A stretch of 64,000 bases of DNA from Agrobacterium sp. AGB01. Its GTDB lineage: Bacteria > Pseudomonadota > Alphaproteobacteria > Rhizobiales > Rhizobiaceae. Under the pieces are notes generated by a model. The model ran no database searches. It was not told the origin of the DNA and was given only the letters and a program-made list of their open reading frames with translations. The DNA lies in NCBI RefSeq assembly GCF_014851585.1, contig NZ_JACVAB010000006.1, positions 310,001 through 374,000 of the forward strand, read 5' to 3'. This document shows, in pieces, positions 1 to 10,132 of this stretch; position 1 is the stretch's first letter, and each line of letters begins with the position of its first letter. The position numbers and the translations under genes are program-made.

Positions 1-330
1 TCGAAAAGCACGGTTGGGCAGATTCGCGGCTTCCATTTCGAAGCCCAGCAAGTCCATTGTGGATGGCACAATATCAAGATTAGGAACAGCTGTGGGGACG
101 ACAGTCTCACCAATCGTATTGCTACCAATCAGCAAGTCATAAGACGAAAGTTTGCGGTCGCGGCGATCGATACCCAAGCCAGTACTGGCATTACCCTGCG
201 GATCGAGGTCAACGATAAGAACACGTTCCCCAATTGCCGCGAGTGCCGTTGCAAGATTGATGGCTGTCGTTGTTTTACCAACGCCGCCTTTCTGATTTGC
301 AATGGTGATAATTCGGTTTTTTTCAAACAT
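1..330 (-). CDS. parA: ParA chromosome-partitioning ATPase (N-terminal 110 residues, cut by window edge)
   Basis: ParA is a deviant-Walker ATPase that binds DNA non-specifically and, with ParB bound at parS, moves the replicated origins apart. The frame is open from an ATG at 330 to base 1, so the C-terminal part lies outside the window. The deviant Walker A KGGVGKTT is at residues 14-21 and the A' motif [10 protein letters not shown] at about 40-49, both diagnostic of chromosomal ParA/Soj. rsmG lies 27 bp upstream in the same direction, the usual alphaproteobacterial rsmG-parA-parB order, so parB probably follows beyond base 1. The ribosome binding site is weak; an in-frame GTG lies four codons upstream. 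Six parS-like sites in this window are its presumed partner sites. Confidence 0.95.
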   Translation of the reverse strand, partial: MFEKNRIITIANQKGGVGKTTTAINLATALAAIGERVLIVDLDPQGNASTGLGIDRRDRKLSSYDLLIGSNTIGETVVPTAVPNLDIVPSTMDLLGFEMEAANLPNRAFR

Positions 331-357
331 AATGCCGCACACCCAGAGAATACATCA

Positions 358-972
358 TTATTGAGATGTAAGACGGCTGATTTCCAGAACAACGGAATCT
401 GCCTCAACAACACTGGAATGTTTTATCAGATCAAACTGCCAACGACCACGGGCTTTCGTGATCTCACTTTGGTAATCCCGGCCTTTATTAAAAAAAGCCT
501 TCACTTTCTCGGAATCTCTAGCCCAAGGATGCATATATTCGAGCAAAAGATCGAGATCAGCGAGCGCGCGGGCTGAAATCACATCGCAGTGCGGAATGAT
601 TTCAGGCGCTTTTTCAATACGAATGGGGTGAATACTGCCCCGAGCACCGGTTTCAGCCAGAGCAACACGCAAGAAAGCTGCTTTCTTATTGTTGCTTTCA
701 ACCAGATGAACCCAACCATCATTGAGTTCAGCCAGGAAAATGGCTGTGACAACACCAGGAAGTCCACCGCCACTGCCCAAATCGACCCACGTCTGCGGCT
801 GTGGGCTTAGCTGAAAGATCTGCGCACTATCCGCAATGTGCCGGCTCCAGATTTCTGATATGGTGGAGGGCGCTGCGAGATTTGTTGTTTTATTCCACTT
901 TTTAAACAGGTCAACATAATGTGTGAGTCGTTCATGTGTTTCACGTGAAACACTTTGGCCGTTTATCTGCAT
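358..972 (-). CDS. rsmG: 16S rRNA (guanine527-N7)-methyltransferase RsmG (GidB)
   Basis: RsmG methylates N7 of G527 in 16S rRNA using SAM; its loss is known to give low-level streptomycin resistance. At 204 residues it has the family length. The SAM-binding loop [11 protein letters not shown] is at residues 63-73, preceded by the family motif RHIADS at 44-49. It lies between mnmG (11 bp gap) and parA. Codons 7-12 (SVSRET) are encoded by a perfect 16-bp parS palindrome at 937-952, so the DNA here serves both as coding sequence and as a ParB site. The start is the only ATG that keeps the conserved N-terminal region. Confidence 0.96.
   Translation of the reverse strand: MQINGQSVSRETHERLTHYVDLFKKWNKTTNLAAPSTISEIWSRHIADSAQIFQLSPQPQTWVDLGSGGGLPGVVTAIFLAELNDGWVHLVESNNKKAAFLRVALAETGARGSIHPIRIEKAPEIIPHCDVISARALADLDLLLEYMHPWARDSEKVKAFFNKGRDYQSEITKARGRWQFDLIKHSSVVEADSVVLEISRLTSQ
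937..952. promoter_or_regulatory. parS site 1 (perfect palindrome) inside rsmG
   Basis: TGTTTCACGTGAAACA is a perfect 16-bp palindrome identical to the consensus ParB-binding parS of alphaproteobacteria. It lies inside the rsmG coding region, about 600 bp from parA and about 6.6 kb from the probable origin. It is the only one of the six sites here without a GANTC sequence. Confidence 0.93.
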
Positions 973-983
973 GTAAAGACTCG

Positions 984-2861
984 TTATGAGTGCGATTGTA
1001 CCTGCGGTTGAATCGCTACGTTGTGCTTTTTTACCAACGCCAGAATAAGCGATACAGCGGCCGGTGTCATGCCGTCTACACGGGATGCCTGTGCGATATT
1101 CAGAGGTTTTGCAGCAATAAGTTTCTGTTTCAACTCATTCGACAGGCCGGAAAGCAAGCTGTAATCAAAATCGTCTGGTATCTTACGATCCTCATCACGA
1201 CGAATTTCGATAATATCAGCGCTCTGACGCTGCATATAAACAGCATAGCCAGCTTCAATCTCCAGCACCTCGCCAACCTTATTGTTGATCGCGCTCAAGT
1301 CGTTCCAATGTCCACGGAGCTGATCGAGCGAAATATCAGGATAGGACAGCAACTCATAGGCAGAACGGCGCTGCCCATCCTGATTCAACTTCAAGCCAAT
1401 TTTGGCCCCTTCGTTGGGGCTGATTTGAATTGACTGCAGCAGAGCGCGACCCTTCTCGATCGCATCCGTGAATTCAGAAAAGCGCCCAGTACGAGCAGAA
1501 CCTATAATTCCCGCTTTCAAACCAATAGGGGTCAGACGCAAATCGGCATTATCAACCCGTAGAGAAAGCCGATATTCCGCACGTGATGTAAACATGCGAT
1601 ACGGTTCACTGACGCCCTTCGACGTCAGATCGTCAATCATCACACCGATATAGGATTCTGTTCGGCTGAAATGCAGCGCCTCAGAACCGGAGGCATAAAG
1701 CGATGCATTAAGACCGGCAACCAGGCCTTGAGCACCCGCTTCTTCGTAACCAGTCGTGCCATTGATTTGTCCCGCAAGAAACAGACCTTGCACCTTCTTG
1801 ACCTGCAGAGAAGGGTAGAGCTCTCGAGGGTCGACGTAGTCATATTCAATTGCATAACCTGGTTGGAGAATTTCGACTTTTTCCAATCCGGGAATACTAT
1901 GAATGAAAGCTTCCTGAACGGATGCAGGTAACGACGTCGAAATACCGTTCGGGTAAATCGTGTCGTCATCCAGTCCCTCGGGCTCCAGGAATATCTGGTG
2001 ACCGTCACGGTCTCCAAAGCGAACGATCTTATCTTCGATGGAAGGGCAATAACGCGGCCCAACACCTTCAATCTGTCCTGAATACATCGCGGAGAGATGG
2101 ATATTGTCGCGGATGATCTTATGACCGTATTCGGTGGTACGGGTCACACCACAATCAATTTGCGGATTAACAATAGCATCCGTCATGAAGGAGAAGGGGA
2201 ACGGATCTTCGTCTGCGGACTGGCGCTCGACCGAATCCCAATCAATCGTCTTGCCATTCAAACGCGCTGGTGTGCCAGTTTTCAAACGACCTAGTTTCAG
2301 TCCCAACCGCGCCAGTGTATCGGACAATCCAACAGACGGCTTTTCACCAACACGACCCGCGGGAATCTTTTCGGACCCGATATGAATGAGGCCACGGAGA
2401 AAGGTGCCGCTGGTCAGAACAACAGATGCGCAAGGAAATATACGCCCATCCGCCATTATTACCTTTTTGACGATTTTATCTTCAATTTCAATATCATAGG
2501 CATCACCTTCGATAACTGTGAGATTATCGATTGAGGCAATTTCCTTAGCCATAGCGAGGCGGTAAAGCTTGCGGTCAGCCTGAGTACGAGGACCACGGAC
2601 AGCAGGGCCTTTTTTACGATTGAGCATACGGAACTGAATTCCGCCCGCATCTGCAACACGGCCCATCAAACCATCGAGAGCGTCAATCTCGCGAACAAGG
2701 TGACCTTTTCCCAAACCACCAATCGCAGGATTACAGGACATGACGCCGATGGTATCAGCTTTGTGAGTAATCAAAGCTGTCTTGGCGCCATGACGTGCCG
2801 CTGCCGCCGCCGCTTCGCAGCCCGCGTGTCCACCACCGATAACAATTACATCGTAGCGCAT
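984..2861 (-). CDS. mnmG: tRNA uridine-5-carboxymethylaminomethyl modification enzyme MnmG (GidA)
   Basis: MnmG is an FAD enzyme that, with MnmE, installs the (carboxymethyl)aminomethyl group on U34 of tRNAs that read two-codon boxes. The Rossmann FAD motif [10 protein letters not shown] is at residues 9-18. The SCNPAIGG and KTGTPARL motifs and the C-terminal region involved in MnmE and tRNA contact are present. The 625-residue length is normal. It lies between its functional partner mnmE (67 bp upstream) and rsmG (11 bp downstream), consistent with co-transcription. Confidence 0.97.
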   Translation of the reverse strand: MRYDVIVIGGGHAGCEAAAAAARHGAKTALITHKADTIGVMSCNPAIGGLGKGHLVREIDALDGLMGRVADAGGIQFRMLNRKKGPAVRGPRTQADRKLYRLAMAKEIASIDNLTVIEGDAYDIEIEDKIVKKVIMADGRIFPCASVVLTSGTFLRGLIHIGSEKIPAGRVGEKPSVGLSDTLARLGLKLGRLKTGTPARLNGKTIDWDSVERQSADEDPFPFSFMTDAIVNPQIDCGVTRTTEYGHKIIRDNIHLSAMYSGQIEGVGPRYCPSIEDKIVRFGDRDGHQIFLEPEGLDDDTIYPNGISTSLPASVQEAFIHSIPGLEKVEILQPGYAIEYDYVDPRELYPSLQVKKVQGLFLAGQINGTTGYEEAGAQGLVAGLNASLYASGSEALHFSRTESYIGVMIDDLTSKGVSEPYRMFTSRAEYRLSLRVDNADLRLTPIGLKAGIIGSARTGRFSEFTDAIEKGRALLQSIQISPNEGAKIGLKLNQDGQRRSAYELLSYPDISLDQLRGHWNDLSAINNKVGEVLEIEAGYAVYMQRQSADIIEIRRDEDRKIPDDFDYSLLSGLSNELKQKLIAAKPLNIAQASRVDGMTPAAVSLILALVKKHNVAIQPQVQSHS

Positions 2862-2915
2862 CTCAATGCCCTTGTATTACTCTGCGGAAACGGAGAGGGC
2901 ACTCACTAGCCCGAA

Positions 2916-2931
2916 TGTTTCACGTGAATCA
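2916..2931. promoter_or_regulatory. parS site 2 at the mnmE stop codon
   Basis: TGTTTCACGTGAATCA differs from consensus parS at one position. Read on the minus strand it is TGATTCACGTGAAACA, identical to the site at 9274. It overlaps the mnmE stop codon at 2929-2931. The variant base creates a GANTC site (GAATC). Confidence 0.88.
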
Positions 2932-4260
2932 TTTGCCAATGCAGAATTCGGAGAAAATCACACTCAATAAATCTTCGACATCTACTCGTCCGGTTATTCT
3001 ACCAAGAGAACTTGCAGCGAGACGAAGATATTCCGATCTTATGGCCAAATCCTGACCTTCGGATTGCAGCGCATCACTAACATAATTTCGGGTCTCTTCA
3101 AGACGTTTCTGATGTCTCTGGCGGACCGGCGCCAACATCGATGCAGAACCAAGGCGGTTCTCAATATAATCTCTAATAAATGATTTGAGTTTCTCTAGAC
3201 CTTGGCCGCTCTCGACGGACAGTTCCAGCGCAAATGCAGATGGCAAAGGCGAGGGACCACGCTGGTCACTTTTGCTGCGAACCAATACATGGTTACGACT
3301 ACTGATGGTAATGCTAGTTTGTTCCGGAATCGAATCGGTATCAACAAGATGAAGAACAAGGTCTGCCATTTCGGCCTTGGCAACCGCTCTTTTCACGCCT
3401 TCCTGCTCTACGGCATCTGACGTCTCTCTGATGCCTGCGGTATCGGAGACGGTGACCAGATAGCCGCCAAGGTTGAGATCAACGTTCAAGACATCTCTGG
3501 TCGTGCCAGCGATATCGGTAACAATCGCCACGTCACGACCGCTGAGAGCGTTCAGCAGGCTGGACTTGCCGACATTAGGTAAGCCAACCAGTGCAATCTT
3601 AAGGCCGTCTCGGATGATTTCTGCTGACGATGCGGCGGCCAGATGATTGTTAACCTCATCCAGCAACGCCTTCATCTGTATCCACACGTGATTGGCAACA
3701 GAATCTGGCACATCTTCTTCATCGGCAAAATCGAGTTCGGCCTCGATGAACGCACGCGCTCGCGTCAACCTGTCGGCCCAGCCATCATAAAGAGCAGAGA
3801 GTTTGCCAGAACTTTGCTCAACGGCAAGACGACGCTGCATCTCCGTTTCCGCATGTAATAGATCTGCGAGACCTTCAACCTCGACAAGATCCATCTTCCC
3901 ATTCTCGAAAGCACGTTGGGAAAATTCTCCAGCTTCCGCCGGCCTTCCCCCTTCATGCCCCGCCAACTCCTCAAATACAGCGTTCACCACAGCCCGGCTG
4001 CCGTGGACTTGCAATTCCACGCAATCTTCACCGGTAAAGGAGTGTGGAGCTGGAAATGGAAGCACCAGCGCCTGATCAATCGCTAGACCATTACGGTTAC
4101 GAATCGTTCTTAAACTTGCTTTTCTGGAATCCGGCAAAGGACCTTTGATCAGACTTTGCAACATAGGAAATGCCTGTGGTCCGCTGAGTCTGATGACCGC
4201 GACACCAGCAGGCAGCGCGCCACTGGACAATGCGTAAATCGTGTCTGAGGTTTTTGTCAT
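2929..4260 (-). CDS. mnmE: tRNA modification GTPase MnmE (TrmE)
   Basis: MnmE is a GTPase that binds methylene-tetrahydrofolate and works with MnmG on tRNA U34. With the start at 4260 it has 443 residues. An N-terminal TrmE fold is followed by a helical region with an inserted G domain: P-loop GLPNVGKSS at 226-234, G2 region DIAGTTRD near 250 and DTAG near 274. It ends in CIGK, the invariant C-terminal motif with the catalytic Cys. The frame runs on to 4332, but that start would fall inside the loop of the rho terminator and add residues not typical of the family; the product MTKTSDTIYALSSG is the expected N-terminus. Another ATG at 4299 cannot be excluded. Confidence 0.95.
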   Translation of the reverse strand: MTKTSDTIYALSSGALPAGVAVIRLSGPQAFPMLQSLIKGPLPDSRKASLRTIRNRNGLAIDQALVLPFPAPHSFTGEDCVELQVHGSRAVVNAVFEELAGHEGGRPAEAGEFSQRAFENGKMDLVEVEGLADLLHAETEMQRRLAVEQSSGKLSALYDGWADRLTRARAFIEAELDFADEEDVPDSVANHVWIQMKALLDEVNNHLAAASSAEIIRDGLKIALVGLPNVGKSSLLNALSGRDVAIVTDIAGTTRDVLNVDLNLGGYLVTVSDTAGIRETSDAVEQEGVKRAVAKAEMADLVLHLVDTDSIPEQTSITISSRNHVLVRSKSDQRGPSPLPSAFALELSVESGQGLEKLKSFIRDYIENRLGSASMLAPVRQRHQKRLEETRNYVSDALQSEGQDLAIRSEYLRLAASSLGRITGRVDVEDLLSVIFSEFCIGK

Positions 4261-4311
4261 CGCTGTCACTTGGTCCCACTTAGGCCCGAACATACAATTA
4301 TTATCTTCAAT

Positions 4312-4351
4312 AAAAAATGGCCGTGCTGGCATTACACCACACGGCCATTTT
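4312..4351 (-). terminator. Rho-independent terminator of rho
   Basis: The arms 4314-4325 and 4340-4351 form a perfect 12-bp stem (CACGGCCATTTT paired with AAAATGGCCGTG) with a 14-nt loop. On the minus strand it is followed by a run of T. It lies 21 bp beyond the rho stop codon and before the mnmE start, so it should separate the rho and mnmE transcripts. Confidence 0.8.
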
Positions 4352-4372
4352 ATTATTGAATCCGGCTAACCG

Positions 4373-5638
4373 TTAGGTGTTCATTGAGTCGAAGAAATCA
4401 CCGTTGTTCTTGGTTTGCTTCAACTTGTCGATAAGGAATTCGATGGCGTCCATCGTTCCCATCGGAGCAAGGATACGGCGTAGAACAAATATCTTCTGAA
4501 GATCTTGGCGTGGCACGAGCAGGTCTTCCTTACGTGTACCGGACTTGAGAATATCCAGCGCTGGGAAGATGCGCTTGTCAGCAACCTTGCGGTCAAGCAC
4601 GATTTCCGAGTTACCGGTACCCTTGAATTCTTCAAAGATAACTTCATCCATACGGCTACCTGTATCGATCAGCGCCGTTGCGATGATTGTCAACGAGCCG
4701 CCTTCTTCGATGTTACGGGCAGCACCGAAGAAGCGCTTAGGACGCTGTAGGGCGTTCGCATCGACACCACCGGTCAGAACCTTACCAGAAGAAGGAACAA
4801 CGGTGTTGTAAGCACGGCCGAGGCGGGTGATCGAATCGAGCAGGATAACAACGTCACGACCATGCTCGACAAGGCGCTTCGCCTTCTCAATGACCATTTC
4901 AGCGACCTGAACGTGGCGAACTGCTGGTTCGTCGAAGGTAGAGGAAACAACTTCACCCTTCACAGAACGCTGCATGTCCGTCACTTCTTCAGGACGCTCA
5001 TCGATCAGCAGAACGATGAGATAGCATTCCGGATGGTTAGCAGTGATCGAATGTGCGATGTTCTGCAGCAGAACCGTTTTACCGGTACGTGGCGGTGCAA
5101 CGATCAGACCACGCTGGCCTTTGCCGAGTGGGGCAACCAGATCGATAACGCGAGACGACAAATCCTTCGAGGTTGGAACATCAAGTTCCATTTTGAAACG
5201 CTCATTCGGATAGAGCGGTGTCAGGTTATCGAAGTGAACCTTGTGGCGAATCTTTTCAGGGTCGTCGAAGTTGATCGAGTTGACCTTCAGAAGCGCAAAA
5301 TACCGTTCGCCTTCCTTCGGCCCACGGATTGGTCCTTCAACCGTATCGCCAGTCTTCAGCGAGAAGCGGCGGATCTGCGAGGGAGATATGTAGATATCAT
5401 CAGGACCAGGCAGATAGTTGGCATTGGCGGAACGCAGAAAGCCGAAGCCGTCCTGCAGAACTTCCACCACACCTTCACCGATAATCTCGATATCCTGGCT
5501 GGCGAGAACCTTGAGGATAGCAAACATTAGCTCCTGCTTGCGCATGGTGCTGGCGTTTTCGACCTCGAGCGATTCCGCAAATGTCAGCAAATCGGTTGGA
5601 GATTTGCTTTTTAGTTCTTGAAGCTTCATTTCAGCCAT
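4373..5638 (-). CDS. rho: transcription termination factor Rho
   Basis: Rho is the hexameric RNA-dependent ATPase/helicase that ends untranslated transcripts. The 421 residues match the family. An N-terminal Rho-N helix bundle (about 5-45) is followed by the RNA-binding cold-shock fold with GFGFLR near 64-69, then the RecA-like domain with Walker A APPRTGKT (181-188), ERPEEVTDM, and Walker [14 protein letters not shown]. The start at 5638 gives MAEMKLQEL; the ATG three codons later is an alternative. It is read away from hemJ's end after a 195-bp spacer and has its own strong terminator. Confidence 0.97.
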   Translation of the reverse strand: MAEMKLQELKSKSPTDLLTFAESLEVENASTMRKQELMFAILKVLASQDIEIIGEGVVEVLQDGFGFLRSANANYLPGPDDIYISPSQIRRFSLKTGDTVEGPIRGPKEGERYFALLKVNSINFDDPEKIRHKVHFDNLTPLYPNERFKMELDVPTSKDLSSRVIDLVAPLGKGQRGLIVAPPRTGKTVLLQNIAHSITANHPECYLIVLLIDERPEEVTDMQRSVKGEVVSSTFDEPAVRHVQVAEMVIEKAKRLVEHGRDVVILLDSITRLGRAYNTVVPSSGKVLTGGVDANALQRPKRFFGAARNIEEGGSLTIIATALIDTGSRMDEVIFEEFKGTGNSEIVLDRKVADKRIFPALDILKSGTRKEDLLVPRQDLQKIFVLRRILAPMGTMDAIEFLIDKLKQTKNNGDFFDSMNT

Positions 5639-5833
5639 GAAGAGAAGACCGTTTCAGATATTAAGAAATGATAGGGGAGGGGCGTGCTGAAAAATTCGGT
5701 ACTGGGTGAATGACCCGCATACGACTGAACAAGACACATGCCGCGAAGATGAGTAGCGGGAAAATAGCGACTGAATTGGAAGCCTGCAAGAGAAAAGCAA
5801 CAATTCCGCGAAATTTATAAAAATATGAACCGA

Positions 5834-6376
5834 TCAAAACGGTTTCACAACCACAAGTATGACGATGATGATCATCAAGACGGTTGGAACCTCGTTTAAC
5901 AACCGCCAGTGTCGGGCGCTGTGTTTGTTTTCATCACGCGCAAAAACCCGAACTGCACGGCTGAAATACACATGCGCACCGGTTAGAAACACCACTGCGA
6001 GAATTTTGGTATGGAGCCATCCACCCGAAAAGCCATAAACGCTCCAGGCGAGGTAGAGCCCCAACACCCATGAAATCATCATGGCAGGGTTCATGATCAG
6101 TTTGAGAAGACGCCGTTCCATCACCTTGAAGGTTTCGGATTGCACGGAACCAACCGGTGCATCTGTGTGGTAAATGAACAGCCGCGGCATATAAAGCAGC
6201 CCCGCCATCCACGAAATGACAGCGATGATATGCAGCGCCTTTACCCAGAGATAGGCCTGATCAGGACCTATCCAGTAGAGCAGGCCACCGAAGCAGGCAA
6301 AAGCGCAGAGCGCCATAGCAACGCGCAGCCGGGTTTTCCGTCCAGCAGATTCCGAAGTCTGCAGCTCGCCACTCAT
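5834..6376 (-). CDS. hemJ: protoporphyrinogen IX oxidase HemJ
   Basis: HemJ is the membrane-bound enzyme that oxidises protoporphyrinogen IX to protoporphyrin IX in bacteria that lack HemG/HemY. The 180-residue protein has four or five hydrophobic segments. The conserved first histidine region ([20 protein letters not shown]) and the later [16 protein letters not shown] segment carry the family's invariant His, Arg and Lys residues. Its start overlaps the hemE stop by 4 bp (ATGA), so two steps of haem synthesis are translationally coupled. The 195 bp between this gene and rho contain no gene that I can support. Confidence 0.92.
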   Translation of the reverse strand: MSGELQTSESAGRKTRLRVAMALCAFACFGGLLYWIGPDQAYLWVKALHIIAVISWMAGLLYMPRLFIYHTDAPVGSVQSETFKVMERRLLKLIMNPAMMISWVLGLYLAWSVYGFSGGWLHTKILAVVFLTGAHVYFSRAVRVFARDENKHSARHWRLLNEVPTVLMIIIVILVVVKPF

Positions 6377-7401
6377 CGTTTAAAACCACGCACGCGGTTC
6401 ACCAGCTTGGTCACATTCTCAGGATCGGCTTGTGGCGTGATACCATGGCCAAGATTGAAAATCAGTGGACCGTTGCCCAGTGCCTGCAGAATGGCATCGA
6501 TGCCCTCATCCAGTGCCTTGCCACCGGCGACCATACGCATAGGGTCCAGATTGCCCTGTACGGGGCCGTCCTTCTGCAACTCCTGTGCAAAGGAAAGCGG
6601 AACAGACCAATCGAGCCCAATGGCATCTGCGCCGGTCTTTTGACGGTAATCCTTCAACAGTATTCCCGCACCTTTGGCAAAAGCGATGATCTTGGCACCG
6701 GGGCGACGGCTACGAACGGATGCAATGATGCGCTGAACCGGCTTCACCGCAAAATTTTCAAACTCACTCTCACCAAGCACACCAGCCCAGGAGTCGAAAA
6801 TTTGAACGGCATCTGCGCCGGCGTCGATCTGCGCCACAAGATAATCAGCGGATATGTCAGCGAGAGTAGCCAGCAGTTCTTCCATCGCTTGAGGGTGATT
6901 ATAACCGAACAGACGTGCGGGTGCCTGATCGGGTGTTCCGTGGCCGGCAATCATATAGGTCGCAACTGTCCAGGGAGCTCCACAGAAGCCAATCAGCGTG
7001 GTTTCCTGCGGCAGTTCCGCGCGCAACCGCTTTACGGTTTCAAACACGGGACAGAGATGCGGAAGAACATCGACCTTGGAAAAGGATGCAATGTCTGAAA
7101 CCTCAATCGGGTCCATCGCCGGACCCTTGCCCTCGCTGAAGGTAACATTGCGCTTCAAAGCATCTGGAATAACCAGAATGTCTGAGAACAGGATTGCAGC
7201 ATCCAGACCAAAGCGGCGAATAGGCTGCAAGGTAACTTCGGTGGCCAATTGCGGATTATAACAGAGGTCCAGGAAACTTCCGGCTTGCTGACGCGTTTGT
7301 CTATATTCGGGAAGGTAACGACCAGCCTGTCTCATAAGCCAGATTGGTGGAGGAGTGAGTGTTTCTCCATCAAGCACTTTCAGCAGACGGCGTACAGCCA
7401 T
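6373..7401 (-). CDS. hemE: uroporphyrinogen decarboxylase HemE
   Basis: HemE decarboxylates the four acetate side chains of uroporphyrinogen III to give coproporphyrinogen III. The diagnostic N-terminal motif [16 protein letters not shown] is present, with the Arg residues that bind substrate. [13 protein letters not shown] carries the catalytic Asp, and GFCGAPWT is also present. The start at 7401 (342 residues) follows the ribosome binding site GGAAAGGTG; a TTG at 7419 would overlap that site and is unlikely. hemE borders the probable origin, as in Caulobacter and Rickettsia. It overlaps hemJ downstream. Confidence 0.96.
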   Translation of the reverse strand: MAVRRLLKVLDGETLTPPPIWLMRQAGRYLPEYRQTRQQAGSFLDLCYNPQLATEVTLQPIRRFGLDAAILFSDILVIPDALKRNVTFSEGKGPAMDPIEVSDIASFSKVDVLPHLCPVFETVKRLRAELPQETTLIGFCGAPWTVATYMIAGHGTPDQAPARLFGYNHPQAMEELLATLADISADYLVAQIDAGADAVQIFDSWAGVLGESEFENFAVKPVQRIIASVRSRRPGAKIIAFAKGAGILLKDYRQKTGADAIGLDWSVPLSFAQELQKDGPVQGNLDPMRMVAGGKALDEGIDAILQALGNGPLIFNLGHGITPQADPENVTKLVNRVRGFKR

Positions 7402-7805
7402 GAATTCACACCTTTCCAAAATATAAAAATAGAGATTCTTAGAATCTTCTTATTCTTAGAGTCAGTGAGTATCAGGAATTAAAAACACCTCAAGCCTCAC
7501 CCACAAAAACATGACAGACAGCAATTGAGCGGACACAGTTTCAACCAAACAGCTTGGTACTGTGAATAATTCAAAAAATATTGAAAAATCATTGACTTGA
7601 ACGCTGAAAAATTGGTTTGAAATTGTGGATAACTGGTGCATGGATTTGGACTGCGGCATTTTTTCCCACCTATCCACAAGCTCCTCTCAACGAAGTCCCC
7701 TGAAGTGCTTTTTGTGGAAAACTCGACACTTTTCCCGTTCCCGGATCGGTCGCTCGCCACTAGGATGAAGTCATCCCCACTTATCAACAGGCAGGCAAAA
7801 ACAAC
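7402..7805. other. oriC: probable chromosomal replication origin (oriC) between hemE and the kinase-regulator gene
   Basis: This 404-bp gap has no supported gene and lies between hemE and the DUF299/PPSR gene (the Rickettsia RP001-type neighbour), the known origin location in Caulobacter and related alphaproteobacteria. DnaA-box matches: TGTGAATAA at 7561-7569 and TGTGGATAA at 7624-7632 (both fit TTATNCACA exactly), and one-mismatch copies CTATCCACA 7670-7678, TGTGGAAAA 7713-7721 and TTATCAACA 7781-7789. The AT-rich stretch 7561-7622 between the two perfect boxes is a candidate unwinding element. Three GANTC sites cluster at 7434-7463. I found no TTAA-N7-TTAA CtrA site. parA and six parS sites surround it. 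Confidence 0.82.
7433..7463. repeat. GANTC-containing inverted and direct repeat at the hemE side of oriC
   Basis: AGATTCT-T-AGAATCT (7433-7447) is a 7-bp-arm inverted repeat with a one-base centre. ATTCTTAGA occurs at 7435-7443 and again at 7452-7460. The stretch contains three GANTC sequences (7434, 7442, 7459), the CcrM methylation target, in 30 bp. Confidence 0.7.
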
Positions 7806-8627
7806 GTGGAGAACCAGAAAAGTTTCTTTCATCTGCATCTGATTTCTGACTCAACAGGAGAGACTCTCAGATCTGCAGGCCGTGCTGCCTCCGCGCAGTT
7901 CCATGCCGCAACACCAATTGTGCATGTCTATCCAATGGTCAGAAACCAGAAGCAGCTTGGCCAGATCCTCGACGCAATCGATAACGAACCCGGCATTCTC
8001 CTTTACACAATGGTGGACGAGAACCTTTGCGAGTTCCTGTCGCAGCGTTGCCAGGCCATGGATATTCCTTGCGTGAATGTGCTCGAACCGATCCTGACGA
8101 CCTTTCAGACCTATCTCGGAAAAAAATCAAAACAGCAGGTCGGTGCACAATATGCTCTGAATGCCGACTATTTTGGCCGCATTGAAGCATTGACCTTTGC
8201 CATGGATCATGACGATGGCCAGATGTCGGAGAACTATGATGAGGCTGATGTGGTTATCGTCGGCATCAGCCGTACCTCCAAAACCCCCACCAGCATCTAT
8301 CTGGCCAATAGAGGTATAAAGGCTGCCAACATACCTGTTGTTCCCGGTGTTCCCTTGCCGGAAAGTCTTTATGCAGCCAGCAAACCTTTGATCGTCGGAT
8401 TGATCGCCACATCAGATCGCATTTCCCAAATTCGGGAAAATCGCGAACTCGGTTCAACAAGCGGTTTTGACCCTGGCGGATACACTGACAGGGCGACAAT
8501 TATGGAAGAGCTGAAATATGCGCGTTCGCTGTGTGCCCATAACAATTGGCCGGTGATAGATGTGACGCGCAGATCGATCGAAGAAACGGCCGCCGCGATC
8601 ATTGCCATGCGTCCACAGCTACGCTAA
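7806..8627 (+). CDS. PPDK/PEP-synthase regulatory kinase-pyrophosphorylase (DUF299 family)
   Basis: Proteins of this family phosphorylate and dephosphorylate a Thr of pyruvate phosphate dikinase or PEP synthase, using ADP or inorganic phosphate. The N-terminal [11 protein letters not shown] (about 11-21) and the P-loop-like [18 protein letters not shown] (about 153-170) are the family signatures. The 273-residue length is normal. Translation starts at a GTG (7806) on the downstream edge of oriC, and its promoter must lie within or beside the origin. It is the first of a rightward run: this gene, maf, aroE, coaE, dnaQ. Which of the two target enzymes it controls cannot be told from this window. 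Confidence 0.93.
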   Translation: MENQKSFFHLHLISDSTGETLRSAGRAASAQFHAATPIVHVYPMVRNQKQLGQILDAIDNEPGILLYTMVDENLCEFLSQRCQAMDIPCVNVLEPILTTFQTYLGKKSKQQVGAQYALNADYFGRIEALTFAMDHDDGQMSENYDEADVVIVGISRTSKTPTSIYLANRGIKAANIPVVPGVPLPESLYAASKPLIVGLIATSDRISQIRENRELGSTSGFDPGGYTDRATIMEELKYARSLCAHNNWPVIDVTRRSIEETAAAIIAMRPQLR

Positions 8628-8676
8628 GCCGCGACACGCTGCTTAACCGCCGCTGATATAAGTGTTGGAGAGAGAT

Positions 8677-9276
8677 ATGAAACCGGCCTTGATTCTGGCT
8701 TCTTCCAGTTCATCCCGCCAGGCCTTGATGAGAAATGCCGGCCTGGAGTTTACTGCGCAAGCCGCTGATATCGACGAGCGTCTGATTGAAGAGCCCTTGC
8801 AGGCGGCCGGTAGCACGCCGGATGAAACAGCGCTTGAACTTGCCAAGGCAAAAGCACTGGCCGTCTCCGACCTTCATCCTCAGGCCATTATTATTGGCTG
8901 TGACCAGACAATGTCGCTGGGTTCAAGAATCTACCACAAACCGAAAGATATGGCTGAGGCGCATCAGCATCTGATGTCGCTCTCGGGGCAGACACATCGT
9001 TTGAACTCGGCCGCGGTCATGGTGCGTCACGGTGACGTGCTCTGGCAGACGGTAACCCATGCCGATATGACTGTTCGGGAATTGAGTGACGCTTTCGTCG
9101 ACGGACACCTGCGGAAGGTCGGCAAAAAAGCCTTGACCAGCGTCGGAGCCTATCAACTTGAAGGAGAGGGAATCCAGCTATTCACTTCAATTGAAGGCGA
9201 TTATTTTACCGTCCTTGGCTTGCCGCTGCTGCCGCTTTTGGAAGCGTTAAGAAAATTTGGGGTGATAAATGCGTGA
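8677..9276 (+). CDS. maf: Maf-family nucleotide pyrophosphatase
   Basis: Maf proteins hydrolyse non-canonical or excess nucleoside triphosphates (dTTP, UTP or modified bases) to monophosphates. The N-terminal [12 protein letters not shown] loop, the DERLIEE region, the IIIGCDQT motif and the C-terminal [14 protein letters not shown] are those of the family. The ATG at 8677 follows GGAGAGAG and gives 199 residues; a GTG at 8662 would add five residues. It lies 49 bp after the kinase-regulator gene, and its last 8 bp overlap the aroE start, so the two are probably coupled. Confidence 0.92.
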   Translation: MKPALILASSSSSRQALMRNAGLEFTAQAADIDERLIEEPLQAAGSTPDETALELAKAKALAVSDLHPQAIIIGCDQTMSLGSRIYHKPKDMAEAHQHLMSLSGQTHRLNSAAVMVRHGDVLWQTVTHADMTVRELSDAFVDGHLRKVGKKALTSVGAYQLEGEGIQLFTSIEGDYFTVLGLPLLPLLEALRKFGVINA

Positions 9277-10132
9277 TTCACGTGAAACATTAACCATGAA
9301 GGCTTTTGTTGCCGGCTACCCAATCAAGCACTCTCGCTCGCCATTGATCCATGGATACTGGCTGAAACAGTTCGGCATCGAAGGATCTTATAATGCCGTA
9401 GAAGTTCATCCAGATGCGTTCAAGGATTTTCTTGCGCAGATCAAGTGTGGCGAGGAGGGCGGCTTTGTCGGCGGCAATGTCACAATCCCGCATAAGGAAA
9501 GTGCATTTCAACATGCTGACAAGCCGGACGAGTTGGCACAAGAGCTGGGCGCCGCCAATACCATCTGGATGGAGGACGGAAAACTGTGTGCCACCAATAC
9601 TGACGGTCACGGTTTTATCGCCAATCTCGATGAACGTCATCCCGGCTGGGACAAGGCAGGCAAGGCTGTTGTTCTGGGAGCAGGTGGTGCAAGCCGCGCG
9701 ATCATTCAGGCATTGCGCAATCGCGGCCTGAGCGAAATCCATGTTCTCAACAGAACGGTAGAACGCGCTCAGGAACTTTCAGATCGCTTTGGTGAGAAAG
9801 TGCATGCGCACTCCATAAGTGCTTTACAGGAAACCATGTCGGGTGCAGGGCTTTTTGTGAACACCACCTCGCTTGGAATGGATGGAAGTGAAATACCAGA
9901 TTTCGACTTCTCGCCATTGGCAACCGACGCAGTGGTAACTGACATCGTGTATGTGCCGCTCAAAACACCGATCCTGAAAATTGCCGAGCGACAGGGTTTT
10001 GCGATTGTTGACGGTCTTGGCATGTTACTGCATCAGGCAGCACCTGGTTTTGAGAAATGGTTTGGGGTTCGCCCCAAGGTCGATGAAACCTTGCGGTCCC
10101 TGATCATCGCCGACATGGAGAAATATGCATGA
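9269..10132 (+). CDS. aroE: shikimate dehydrogenase AroE
   Basis: AroE reduces 3-dehydroshikimate to shikimate with NADPH in the aromatic amino acid pathway. The substrate-binding region [14 protein letters not shown] (about 18-31), the catalytic Lys in NVTIPHKE (K76), and the NADPH loop LGAGGASRA are clear. The 287-residue start at 9269 has GGGGTG upstream and overlaps maf; ATG 9296 is an alternative. The extra N-terminal residues DSRET are encoded by a parS site (9274-9289), so the DNA may be constrained by ParB binding rather than by protein function. coaE begins within its stop codon. Confidence 0.95.
   Translation: MRDSRETLTMKAFVAGYPIKHSRSPLIHGYWLKQFGIEGSYNAVEVHPDAFKDFLAQIKCGEEGGFVGGNVTIPHKESAFQHADKPDELAQELGAANTIWMEDGKLCATNTDGHGFIANLDERHPGWDKAGKAVVLGAGGASRAIIQALRNRGLSEIHVLNRTVERAQELSDRFGEKVHAHSISALQETMSGAGLFVNTTSLGMDGSEIPDFDFSPLATDAVVTDIVYVPLKTPILKIAERQGFAIVDGLGMLLHQAAPGFEKWFGVRPKVDETLRSLIIADMEKYA
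9274..9289. promoter_or_regulatory. parS site 3 at the maf/aroE junction
   Basis: TGATTCACGTGAAACA is one base from the palindromic parS and identical, on the opposite strand, to the site at 2916. The variant base makes a GANTC site (GATTC). It is the parS nearest to oriC, about 1.6 kb away. Confidence 0.9.

Noticed and set aside
4261-4332. Longer mnmE start at 4332
   Set aside because: The extra codons cross the rho terminator hairpin and the added residues do not look like MnmE; ATG 4260 gives the normal length.
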